Source: Semisulcospira habei (lineage: Eukaryota > Mollusca > Gastropoda > Semisulcospiridae). Taken from it: a DNA stretch of 64,000 nt. Every line of letters starts with the position of its first letter. Position 1 is the first letter of the stretch. The stretch lies in assembly GCA_036245525.1 (NCBI GenBank), contig BTPG01000001.1, positions 222,778,889 to 222,842,888 of the forward strand. Reading direction: 5' to 3'. Under the pieces are notes generated by a model. It had not been told where the DNA came from. It made no database searches and saw only the letters and a list, made by a program, of their open reading frames with translations. Positions 54,320-64,000 of this stretch are shown one piece after another. The translations under genes and the position numbers were made by a program.

Positions 54320-54995
54320 CGCCTACCCGGCACCGGCCTCCACGTGGCGTAGGTGGGTAGTCCGCTCAGTCCCTGACTGAGTGGGCTAGCGGACGGGTGC
54401 CATCTTTGTCCAGGATTAGGACTTGATGTCAGCAGATATGTTGTTCAGCCTTTTCACTGGTCCGGTTTTTAAGGAGCTGTGCTAACCTAGGTCGTACCAT
54501 GTTGGATTGGTCCTTAAAAATACTCGTGACTTTTTGGTCCTTTGGATCCCAAGTGTTTGCCGTGCTTGGAGACCCGTGTCGGGGGAGAAGAGGATCCTGG
54601 TGGCTGAGGTTCCCTTTGGGCTGCGGCTCACTGGTGCCAACACTCCACTTCGGCCTTGACTTCTACCTAAACGGGAGGCTAGTCGTACCGGCCTAGTCAA
54701 TCGGCTCTTGTCACGTTGAGCCCTATCCCACTGTTGACATGCGGGTTGCTATACGGAGCACCATGCTATAGCTTCTGCTGCTGATTAGGTGCTTTACGCC
54801 AGTATTCCCCTGCATTCAACGGTGTGATAGAAGGCGGTGGCTCAAACGGTTCAATCGGGCTTACCCCCTTGAGTATATCTTTCGGGCAGTCTCCATTGTG
54901 CGTCGGCTGGAGACCCGCCGACAGTTGCACTTTCCCTTGTTGGGCTCGGTGGCGGGCGGGGACCCCCGGGGGATGAATATCTCTACTAATATAAT

Positions 54996-56435
54996 ATGGA
55001 TAAAACCAAAAAACCAAAACTAGCACAGAAACGGCGCATAGACACCGACATTGCACATGACAGTGATTCAGACTGTGAGGAAGCGACGCCTCAGGCGTCG
55101 GCCGTATGGCCTCGCTTCCTCATTGTCCATAGCAAGGTGAAGGAGAAACCAGTTACCAAGCTGCATCCTTTTCTGGTGGGGGAGACCCTCAGGAGCCGTG
55201 TTGGCAGGCCTGACGCCCAGCGCCTCAGGTCTGGTGACTTGCTGGTGGAGTGCCGTACTCGGGCACACTCCAGCGGGCTACTGGGGCTCTCTTCCATCGG
55301 AGACACTCCTGTGGAAGTCACACCCCACAAAACTATGAATTCGTCAAGAGGCGTAATCAAAGATCAAGCTTTGGCAGAACTGTCAGAAGATGAACTTGTA
55401 AGGAACCTTAAGTCTCAGGGGGTGACTTGCGTCAGGCGCTTCGCTTCCAAGCGAGGTGGTGGGGAGATCCGTCTCCCTACCATCATCCTGACGTTTGGCA
55501 CCCCCACCCCTCCTACTACCATCTGGGGAGGTTACTACTCCCTGAGAGTGAAAAAGTACGTCCCTCTTCCCCTCCGGTGCTTTAAGTGCCAAAAGTATGG
55601 CCATGGGCAGAAGACATGCCGTCAGGCAGAGGCTTCATGCGCCCGTTGCACTAGGCCCGGACACTCTGCTGAGTCCTGCACAGCCACCCCCCTGTGTGTG
55701 AATTGCCAGGGGGCGCATATGGCTTCGGATAAGAAATGCCCTCGTTGGATATCCGAGTGCAAGATTCAGCAGGTGCGTGTGGAGAAGGGGCTGTCCTTTC
55801 TGGATGCCAAAAAACTGGTTGAAGGCCCTGGTGCAGCTGCGGCTGCCCCAACCTCTAACACCTCAGTGTATACTTTTAGTGCAGCGGTGGCAGGCAAGCG
55901 CCCCACCAAAGACTTTTCATGTCAGACCCCAACTTCTTGGTTGGGGGCGGAGCCTCGGCTCATCTCGCCCCTGGAGAGTAACCCTCCTCCGGTGGTGACA
56001 AGGAGCCAGGGAACGCAGAAGGCGGACACTGCCGGTCCGGTTGTGCCGCCTTCTGTTGCCCCTAAGCCTCAGCCCCCACCCAAACCTGTTAGTCAGTCAA
56101 CTCCAAAGGCTTCTGGCTCTGGTCAGCCTTCTAAGGCTGCTAACTCTAGCGGCAGGAACGCTGCCCAGGACCAGAAGTCTAAGAAATCTATGGGACCGCT
56201 GTGCGCACGGGCCCAGAAGGGGAACACAGATGTGCCCCTTCAAAACAAATATGCTGCACTGGAGGAGCGGATGGAGGGAGTGGAAGTTGTTGTTGCTGAT
56301 GCTGCGGCAGCTCCACCCCCTTCCTCTCCGAAGAACCAGAGGAGGCCCGGGAGCCGGCCCCCCTCTGTTTCTTCAACTCCTTCCAAGGTAAAGGAAAAAG
56401 GGGGGAAAAACTCCTTACCCCCAGATCAGACTTAA
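54996..56435 (+). CDS. ORF1 protein of the I-type LINE, CCHC zinc-knuckle RNA-binding
   Basis: 479 residues, intact. The N-terminus is acidic/basic mixed. Residues ~190-250 hold three knuckles: CFKCQKYGHGQKTC, CARCTRPGHSAESC and CVNCQGAHMASDKKC. The second half is proline-, serine- and alanine-rich (KPQPPPKP, PSKAANSSG). Such gag-like ORF1 proteins package the LINE RNA. The stop TAA is followed two bases later by the ORF2 ATG, so ORF2 could be translated by termination-reinitiation. Confidence 0.9.
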   Translation: MDKTKKPKLAQKRRIDTDIAHDSDSDCEEATPQASAVWPRFLIVHSKVKEKPVTKLHPFLVGETLRSRVGRPDAQRLRSGDLLVECRTRAHSSGLLGLSSIGDTPVEVTPHKTMNSSRGVIKDQALAELSEDELVRNLKSQGVTCVRRFASKRGGGEIRLPTIILTFGTPTPPTTIWGGYYSLRVKKYVPLPLRCFKCQKYGHGQKTCRQAEASCARCTRPGHSAESCTATPLCVNCQGAHMASDKKCPRWISECKIQQVRVEKGLSFLDAKKLVEGPGAAAAAPTSNTSVYTFSAAVAGKRPTKDFSCQTPTSWLGAEPRLISPLESNPPPVVTRSQGTQKADTAGPVVPPSVAPKPQPPPKPVSQSTPKASGSGQPSKAANSSGRNAAQDQKSKKSMGPLCARAQKGNTDVPLQNKYAALEERMEGVEVVVADAAAAPPPSSPKNQRRPGSRPPSVSSTPSKVKEKGGKNSLPPDQT

Positions 56436-56437
56436 TC

Positions 56438-58306
56438 ATGGACTCTTTGCTTCAGTGGAATTGTCGTGGTTTTCGAGCTAACTTTGAGGAATTACGTCTT
56501 TTAGTCAAGTTCTATAACCCCTCAGTCATATCTCTTCAGGAGACTTACCTGAAGACTTCTGACCCTGTGTCTTTTAATGGTTTTAATGTTATACATAAAG
56601 GCTCTGATTCGGAGAGGCGCTCGGGTGGAGCGGCTCTTCTCATTAGTAGCCAAATTTTATGTAGCCCCGTTAGCATCGACACCTGTCTTCAGGCTGTCGC
56701 TGCTCGGGTTACCTTAAAAAAGACCATAACCATATGCAGTATTTACCTGCCACCATCACTGCGGGTCTGTAGCAATGATATTTTTCACTTAGTAGATCAA
56801 CTGCCCCCTCCCTTTATTCTCATGGGGGATTTTAACGGTCATGCTCACCTTTGGGGTAGTGACCACTATGATGGCAGAGGTCAGATGTTAGAAGATGTTT
56901 TTTCTCAACTTAACCTATGTGTCTTTAACGATGGCTCACCTACATACTCTAACTCAGGTTCCGGATCTAGTTCTGTTCTAGACCTCACTGTGTGTGATCC
57001 TTCTCTCATGCTGGACTTTGACTGGAAGGTTCACAACGACCTGTGTGGTAGTGACCACTTCCCAGTAGTCCTGTCATCGGTCAGCTGTGAGGAGGATTCG
57101 CCGGTGGGGCGCTGGAATCTCAAGAAAGCTAACTGGTCTCTGTTTGCCTCTCTCTGTCAGTCTCGTCTTACAGAGGAGGTGGTCATGTCAGCTGAAGAAC
57201 CTGTTTCTTGTTTTACTTCTATTTTGTTGGAGGTTGCAGGTGAAACCATCCCTAGAACTTCCACATCACTCCCTCAGAAGCCGAGAGTACCATGGTTCAA
57301 TGAAGAGTGCCGCAAGGCCCAAACAATGCGCAAATCTGCTCAGCAACGTGCATTTCGTAATCCGTCGCAAGCAAATATTTTAACCTTTAAAAGACAGCGG
57401 GCGAAAGCCCGTTATATTTTTAAACGTGAACGCCGTGCTTCCTGGAGATGCTTCGTCTCATCTTTATCTTCTAGGACTCCGTCCCAAAAAGTCTGGAAGG
57501 CTGTTCGAAGAATTAGGGGCAGGGGTGGCTCGGCTTCTGTCGGCCATCTTAGAGATGGTGCCAGTTTGGTCACAGATAAAAAGGCTGTGGCCAATTTACT
57601 TGCCTCCACCATTGCCCATAATTCTTCAACAGAGCATTATTCACCTTTCTTCCAGAGAGAGAAGGAGAAGCGAGAATCTTGTGCTTGTGATTTTATATCG
57701 GATAACTTGGAAGACTATAATGCCCCTTTTACGTTTTCAGAATTGCAGCAAGCCATGCAGAAATGTACTGACTCTGCTGCTGGATTAGATACCATCCATT
57801 ATCAGCTCATAACACATCTGCCTGAGGATTCACTCCTTGTACTTCTCAAGGCCTTTAACCATATCTGGATAACCGGTCATTTTCCGCCATCTTGGCGCCA
57901 GGCTGTGGTTGTGCCAATTCCCAAGCCGGGTAAGGATCCTTCCGACCCGGGCAACTACCGGCCAATAGCTTTGACATCATGTTTATGTAAAACTATGGAA
58001 CGCTTGGTCAACGCCCGACTGGTGTGGCATCTTGAGTCACAGGGTCTCATCACAGACCTCCAGTGCGGTTTCCGGCGCTTCCGTAGTACAACTGACCATC
58101 TAGTCCGCTTTGAGTCTTTTATCCGAGATGCTTTTGTCAACAAGCAGCATGTCTATGCAATTTTCTTTGATCTTGAAAAGGCATATGACACTACCTGGAA
58201 GCATGGTATAATGTCTGATTTGTCGGACATGGGTTTTAAAGGGCATCTGCCCGTTTTTATTCACAATTTTTTGTCCAACAGGTCGTTCCATGTCCGTGTG
58301 GGCTCC
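56438..58306 (+). CDS. ORF2 of the I-type LINE, endonuclease and first part of RT
   Basis: Starts at ATG 56438 (MDSLLQWNCRGFRANFEELR). The apurinic-type endonuclease covers residues ~1-225, with QETYL, MGDFNGHAHLWGS and GSDHFPV. RT starts around residue 430: AVVVPIPKPGKDPSDPGNYR, LQCGFRRFRSTTDHL and FFDLEKAYDTTWKHG. The real sequence ends at the SINE insertion (58307); the open frame runs on to 58501 inside the SINE, which adds ~65 foreign residues. Confidence 0.9.
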
Positions 58307-58692
58307 CCCCCACCCGGGTCTGCCCTGGGGGACTTGGGTGGGGTTAGGTATTTTTTAGTTCCCAGGGTCACCCTGGTCAGCCCCACAGGGTGGGTTTTTC
58401 TCTCTATTCTGGGGCATGCGTTTCTGTCTACCCTTTGTCCATTCACCTGTATTTGCCTTTTTAAAACTCTCCCTACTGTCTGCACTGCCTGTAGCTCTTG
58501 ATATTGGATGTGTGTTGCTAAATGGTCTTAGCTTTATTTAGGCCCCATGTTGTAGGTTTATTTAACGTATTTGGCCGGCTGGCGACATACATTCAATTTT
58601 CTGTTTAGTTTTTTTTCACAAGCAGTGCAGGCACGTCCTGAGAAAGCCTTGTTGCTGTCGGGACGTTAAGCAATGTACAATCAATCAATCAA
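58307..58692 (+). mobile_element. SINE copy 7 (inside I-type LINE ORF2)
   Basis: 386 bp flanked by CCGTGTGGGCTCC (58294-58306 and 58693-58705). It interrupts the RT domain of the LINE. SINE plus duplication is 399 nt, so frame is kept, but in-frame stops are introduced. Confidence 0.92.
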
Positions 58693-60529
58693 CCGTGTGG
58701 GCTCCACCCTCTCCGACTCCTTTGAACAGGAGATGGGTGTCCCGCAGGGCAGTATTCTATCTCCTGTTTTATTTAGCATTAAAATAAATAACATTGTAAA
58801 GGCCGTCAAGGATGATTCTGAATGCTCTTTGTTTGTGGACGACTTTGCTTTGTGTGCACGAGGTCGAGGACTTGCGTCCCTTGAGAGGCGCTTGCAGCTG
58901 TGTGTTGATCGCATCCAGGGTTGGGTGTCTCTCAATGGATTCAGATTCTCGCCCTCCAAGACAGTCTGTGTGCATTTTACTAACCAGACGAAATTTTTTC
59001 CAGAACCTAGCCTGAGCATTGCTGGAGTGCCAATTAAGGTGGCCGAAGAGGCTAAGTTTTTGGGGGTCATCTTTGACAAAAGATTGACCTTCTGCAACCA
59101 TGTTAACTACCTTAGAACCTCTTGTCGGAAGGCCCTCGACATTCTTCGTGTCGTTGGTCGTACTGACTGGGGTGCAGACCGCATCGTCTTACTTCGACTG
59201 TACCGGGCCCTTGTTCGGTCCAAACTGGATTACGGCTCTGTGGTATATGGCTCGGCTTCCAAGTCTGTTCTGCAGCGTCTGAACACAATTCACCATCAAG
59301 GTCTGCGCATATGTCTGGGAGCCTTCAGGACATCTCCAGTTCCTAGTCTGTATGCAGAGGCAGGGGAGCCTTCTCTCAGGCTCCGCCGCATCCGCCTCAT
59401 GCTCAGCTACGTTCTGAAGCTGAAGGCCCATCCAGAAAATCCTGCCTATGATTGTGTTTTTAACCCGTCGTTTGCAGAGATTTACGATGCCCATCCGGGA
59501 GCTGTCCGTCCACTTTCCTTCCGTGTCCGACCTCATCTGCAGGCGGCCGGAGTGGACCTGGACAAAGTTTTGGAATCTCTGCAACACGTCACTCCACCCT
59601 GGCTACTACCAGTTCCTGACATCTTGCTGGACTTGACTGCCCACAAGAAGGATTGTACTCCACCAGCCATATACCAACAGAGCCTCAATGAACTCCTTTC
59701 AATTTTTCCTGGCTATTGTCGTCTTTATACGGATGGGTCCAAGTCTGAGGATGGAAGAGTGGCTGCGGCTGCAGTGTCCTCTCGCCATCCTAGACGCCCA
59801 TTTAAGCTCCGTCTCCCTGACCATTCCTCTGTATTTAGTGCAGAACTGCAGGCCATTCTGCTAGCACTCAAGCATGCCTATCAGTCTCGGGAAAGGAACT
59901 TCCTGATTCTGTCTGACTCTCTTTCTGCCCTGCAGGCCCTTCAGGGCGCGGGAACAGACCATCCACTGCTGGTGCAGTTTAGAGAGCTCTACGCGGACTT
60001 GATGAAGGAATATTATGACATCATTTTTATTTGGGTCCCAGGCCATGTGGGCATCGAAGGCAACAGAATCGCAGATTCTGCTGCCAACAGTGCCCGCAGT
60101 GACCCTGTCCCTGACACACAGACTGTCTATAGTGATTTTAAACCTGTTATTAGTGCGTACATAGCCCGCGAGTGGCAGTCCGAGTGGGACAAAGAGGAAG
60201 GGAACAAGCTTCATGAAGCTCTTCCTAAGTTGTCTGACAGTCTACCTTTCCGCTGCGGCAGCCGCCGTGAGGAGACTGTCCTTGCTCGGCTCCACATCGG
60301 GCACACATATGTTACGCACTCTTACTTACTTAAACAGGATGAACGTCCATGGTGTTTTGCCTGTGATGAGCAGTTTTCTGTTCGACACTTTTTGCTGTAT
60401 TGTGCTGACCTAATTGACACCAGATATAAACACTTCACAGCAGACTCCTTGAAGGTTTTGTTCCGGGATGTTCCCCCGGACAAAATCTTCAATTTTTTGA
60501 GAGAATGCAATATTTTTAACAAGATCTGA
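58693..60529 (+). CDS. ORF2 of the I-type LINE, second part: RT active site, RNase H, C-terminal finger
   Basis: Same frame as the first part, resuming after the SINE; the ATG at 58673 lies in the SINE and is not genuine. GVPQGSILSPVLF precedes FVDD (58832-58843). RNase H shows all acidic positions: YTDGSKSEDG, SAELQAILLAL, LSDSLSALQAL and NRIADSAANSA. The C-terminus has CFACDEQFSVRHFLLYC, typical of I/jockey-type ORF2. No frameshift is seen, so the SINE is the only disabling lesion that I can see. Confidence 0.9.
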
Positions 60530-60742
60530 GCATTCATAGACTATGTGAATTTTTTTTATTTGCCCTTTTTGAGAGTCTGTAGACGTTTCTTTTCCAGACA
60601 TGTGCGACATTTTAGCCTGAGATTTTTAATCTATATTTACATCTTGTCTTAAGACCTTGCTTTTAGTCTGGCTGACCAGATTTTTACCCATCCCGCCGTG
60701 AGATGGCCTTAGTCGCCTGCTCGGCGTTAAACCCAAATAACT

Positions 60743-60779
<37 letters not shown>

Positions 60780-60973
60780 CCCTCCCCACCCCCCCTCGCT
60801 CTCTTAAATGACAGATGTAAAAAGCCCTGCGTGCCTATATTGTCTTTATCCTTCTAAAATAAAGTTTCAGTTCAGTTCTCTCACATGACTTTCAGTGAAT
60901 CCTCATCTCCCTTCCTTTTTTCCCCGTAATAAGCTGCAGCGCTCAGTGCGCTGGCGCCCGATTCCGTCGCTGC

Positions 60974-61300
60974 NNNNNNNNNNNNNNNNNNNNNNNNNNN
61001 NNNNNNNNNNNNNNNNNNNNNNNNNNNNNNNNNNNNNNNNNNNNNNNNNNNNNNNNNNNNNNNNNNNNNNNNNNNNNNNNNNNNNNNNNNNNNNNNNNNN
61101 NNNNNNNNNNNNNNNNNNNNNNNNNNNNNNNNNNNNNNNNNNNNNNNNNNNNNNNNNNNNNNNNNNNNNNNNNNNNNNNNNNNNNNNNNNNNNNNNNNNN
61201 NNNNNNNNNNNNNNNNNNNNNNNNNNNNNNNNNNNNNNNNNNNNNNNNNNNNNNNNNNNNNNNNNNNNNNNNNNNNNNNNNNNNNNNNNNNNNNNNNNNN
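60974..61300. other. Assembly gap of 327 N
   Basis: Unsequenced. Apparent open frames across it are meaningless. Confidence 1.
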
Positions 61301-61587
61301 GTGACAAAACGTGCGCGTAACAACCGACATATTTTTATTTAAGAAAACCCGCATTACAACAGAAAATTAGTTCTTTATGTGATGCTGCTATGAAGACGTT
61401 GTTGGAACTCTGGCATTTCTCACAAAGTTTCCTTTTCACCAGAATGGCTAATCTATAGAGGATTTTCATGTGCATGTCCAGTAGTATGTCCAGTGTCACA
61501 CTGAGTGTGACAACAAACATTTTTCTCTGCTGAGTGACAGAAACATATTTGTATTTTTGTTATCTCATCTAAGGGCAATAACTGAAG

Positions 61588-62747
61588 AACTTTTTTGCTC
61601 ACGTGCAAAAGTGAGTATGTTTGGGCCAGTGGTCGTCCGTCTGTCCGCCATCATCCGTGGTAAACCGTAACGTTGGCATTTTCTCAGAGACTATTCAAGC
61701 CAGATTCTTCAAACTTGGCCCAAGGATACTTTGTGGCAAGACCTTCTAAACATACCAGTTTGAGTGACCTCTCACAACGGTCAAGTTCACAGGGGATCAG
61801 GAAATGTGTCAGAAATAGCTATATTTTGACATAATTTATTAACTTCAACCCCAAACTTGGTACAAAGATACTTGATGGTAAGACCTTTCTATGCATACTA
61901 ATTTGGTTGATCCCTCGGAAAGGTCAAGGGTCACAAGAGCTCAGGAAATGGGTAAAAAAATAGCCATTATTTTTATAAATGATGTTTTTTTTTTTTTCTC
62001 AAATACTATTCACAACTTCAAACCCACATTTGGTACAGAGATACCTGATGGGAAGACCTTTCTATGCATACTAATTTGGTTGATCCCTCAGAATGGTCAA
62101 GGGTCATGAGAGCTCAGGAAATAGGTCAAAAATAGTAATATTTTGACAAAAGATGTTTTTTCTCAAATATTATTCACAACTTCAAACCCAAATTTGGTAC
62201 AGAGACACCTGATGCCAGTGATGGTAAGTAAGACCTGTCTATACATACTAATTTGGATGACCCTTTGGAAAGGTCAAGGGTCACAAGAGGCTGGCAAATG
62301 TGTGTATAAAATGCCGATTTTTGATAAAATTGTAGGTATTGCCAACATTTTTGCAAAATTTTCAGCCAAATTTGGTACAAAGATAGCTGATGATAAGACC
62401 TTCCTATGCATACTAATTTAGTCAACTCATCACAAAGGCATGGGTGGGACTTTTCCGGCTACAGCCGGATTTCCGGATTTTAAAAAGTTGCCTTTTTTTT
62501 TGTTTTGTTTTGTTTTTTGTAGGGCTCTCTGCTGCCCCCAGACCCCCGCTTCAGGATTCAACTTTATTTTCTGTCCCACCCATGCAAAGGTCAAGGGTCA
62601 CGGGGGTTGACAGATGCGTGAAAAATGCTTACATTTTTAGAAAACATGGATTTTGCTGGTGCAGAAACCAGCCCTTGTCACAAAGGTCACACATAATTAT
62701 GTAAATCGGTCATACTCGTGAGTCATAATGACTTTGCCTTTCTTGTT
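61588..62747 (+). repeat. Dispersed GGTCAAGGGTCAC repeat, copy F (expanded)
   Basis: Starts TTGCTCACGTGCAAAAGTGA and ends GTGAGTCATAATGACTTTGC. It contains one more internal unit than copy E (AGGTCAAGGGTCA at 61921, TGGTCAAGGGTCA at 62094, and a further site near 62269, spaced about 173-175 bp). It is interrupted by a MITE at 62438-62585. Confidence 0.85.
62438..62585. mobile_element. 148-bp MITE with perfect 13-bp TIRs
   Basis: GCATGGGTGGGAC at 62438-62450 is the exact inverse of 62573-62585. The flanks AAAG|...|AAAG (or CAAAGG if the TIR is read two bases shorter) are a duplicated part of copy F. Inside is TCCGGCTACAGCCGGA, a small palindrome, and a T/G-rich run. No coding capacity. Confidence 0.8.
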
Positions 62748-63804
62748 TGTGAAATGTGGTAATCACACGAAGAAATGTGTTTTCGTGATTTAAATTGACT
62801 GAGTATGTCCACAATAACAACCAACACCGATTGTTACAGAAAACTTAATTTCAAAAGGAATAAAATACTCTTCATACTTCCACTTGTGAGAACAGGTTAT
62901 ACAATTAATTTCTTTTGAAAGAGAATAATTAAAAAATATAAACTGACCTAATGTGATCATATTTATCACCGTATGTCCACCTTAACCACCAACATTTTCA
63001 GGGCCACTTTAATTCGCTACTGGAAATCATCTGTTTCTGCAATCACATTAATTAATTTTAAATGTCCACATACCAGATAAGTCAAGACTAACCAGTGCCT
63101 AAAATAAGCCTATTTTAAAGACATCTCTTTTGGGTGTTACTTTGGCCATTTCTGTTGGTTGTTACTTTTGGTACAAACGACTTTTTTGTCACAGGCTCGT
63201 GTGTGTATTCTTATCACTGAGCATAGGCCAACGATTTATTGTGTTGGCCTTAGCCACAAGAGGCACATATTATTCTCATAATCCTCTACGGCTGACTGAC
63301 AGGGGCCTATTACAATCTGTGCCTCATGCGGATGAAAGGAACGACAGAGGGGCGTAATATATCTCACGGTATTAAGTACACGCTGTTCCTTTGATCTCAC
63401 TTTTGATCTCAATTTTTTTTTTATAATTTATTATTTTGTTTCTCTCTTCTTTTTTTTTAAAATTATTGGTGCATGAAATAATGTGTGTAAATATAATGTC
63501 TTTATTATTATTATTTTCTTTAACCTATTTTATGTTGTAGATGTTAGCAACGGCAAGTTTGTAAAATGATTTGTTTCTGTCAAAACTTTTTACCGTTGAT
63601 AAATAAAGTTTCATCATCATCATCATAAGTATTTAAATGCACGTGCTGTCGGTATCACTGCAGTCGCGGGTTCACCATATTTCACCTAGAACCCCAGGCT
63701 TTCAAAAATACACGTTCCAATTTTTGTTTGTAAATTTCGCCGTGTATGGTCCGGGCCTGATTCCAATCTTGCTCACTAAGACACCACCCCCACCCCTCCT
63801 CCTC

Positions 63805-63853
<49 letters not shown>

Positions 63854-64000
63854 CCAGTCCCAGGTCAGTAACAACAGCTGCAGGAAACCGTCGTTTCAGT
63901 GCTATCTGGGGCTGCTTATCTTTTCCGGGGACATCCTGACAGATGTTTTGGTCTGTAATGCACTGAGACGTTGTACTTGTGTTTCTAACACCAGATCTAC
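62748..64000. other. Non-coding right end with a retroposon-like tail and microsatellites
   Basis: No gene recognised. AATAAAGTTTCATCATCATCAT at about 63602-63625 resembles the 3' end of a retroposon with a TCA tail. A CT run followed by a CG run lies at 63809-63854. Confidence 0.55.

Larger units (their letters stand above)
54320..60770 (+). mobile_element. I-type LINE, nearly complete, interrupted by a SINE
   Basis: The element starts with a GC-rich 5' UTR (GCCTACCCGGCACCGGCC) and has ORF1, ORF2 and a 3' end reading GGCGTTAAACCCAAATAACT. CT runs flank it on both sides, so it inserted in or beside a CT microsatellite, and the target duplication is masked. ORF2 has endonuclease, RT, RNase H and a CCHC-like C-terminus. 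The RNase H places it in the I group of LINEs. Confidence 0.88.

Noticed and set aside
60881..61354. Open frames of 126-157 codons on both strands
   Set aside because: They are made almost entirely of N.

Overview
The window looks like animal nuclear DNA, most likely from a mollusc and probably a gastropod. The evidence is spliced N-terminal exons of conserved eukaryotic genes, abundant RTE-type, I-type and gypsy-type retroelements, long G/C homopolymers, and a dispersed repeat rich in GGTCAAGGGTCAC. The phylum is inferred from repeat style and one proteasome N-terminus; no marker gene fixes it. Two N gaps are present (12322-12331 and 60974-61300).

Host genes occupy only the left tenth. A terminal coding exon of an unidentified gene lies on the minus strand at 77-250. 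The first coding exon of 26S proteasome subunit 7 (PSMC2/RPT1) is on the minus strand at 5424-5499. It is divergent from the first coding exon of a small GTPase, Miro/RHOT-like or ARF-like, on the plus strand at 6197-6254. The shared 0.7-kb interval between them is a likely bidirectional promoter. Most of 6.3-11 kb reads as intron or intergenic DNA.

From about 11 kb to 63 kb the window is almost entirely nested transposable elements. The outermost layer is an ~0.85-kb dispersed repeat (copies A-F, both orientations) built of ~155-175-bp units, each carrying an AGGTCA-A-GGGTCA direct repeat. Copy A contains two terminal-inverted-repeat (TIR) DNA elements. The first is a 7.1-kb element (11796-18893, TSD ATGC) that itself contains a 4.5-kb element (12754-17247, TSD ATAT) with a broken multi-exon gene. 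The second is a 2.3-kb element (19033-21296, TSD TA) whose only ORF is an intact OTU-type cysteine protease fused to a C-terminal module. A related module appears in an ORF of the 7.1-kb element.

Copy C contains an RTE retrotransposon on the minus strand. That RTE contains a 20.7-kb tandem gypsy-type LTR array (22819-43513) with the order LTR-internal-LTR-internal-LTR and one outer TSD pair (CTGT). Each internal region encodes gag, protease-RT-RNase H, integrase and an env-like ORF. Two SINE insertions with identical TSDs occur in both internal regions, so the second unit is a duplication of the first rather than an independent insertion. The env-like ORF of the right-hand unit was later split by a LINE (34102-36040).

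The right part holds two more copies of the same ~390-bp SINE, further dispersed repeats, a pogo-like MITE, the tail of a LINE, and a nearly complete I-type LINE (54320-60770). That LINE has ORF1 with CCHC knuckles and ORF2 with endonuclease, RT and RNase H; ORF2 is split by a SINE. The most novel-looking items are the OTU-carrying TIR element, the nested 4-bp-TSD elements, the shared C-terminal module, and the nuclear-receptor-like motif arrays in the dispersed repeat.
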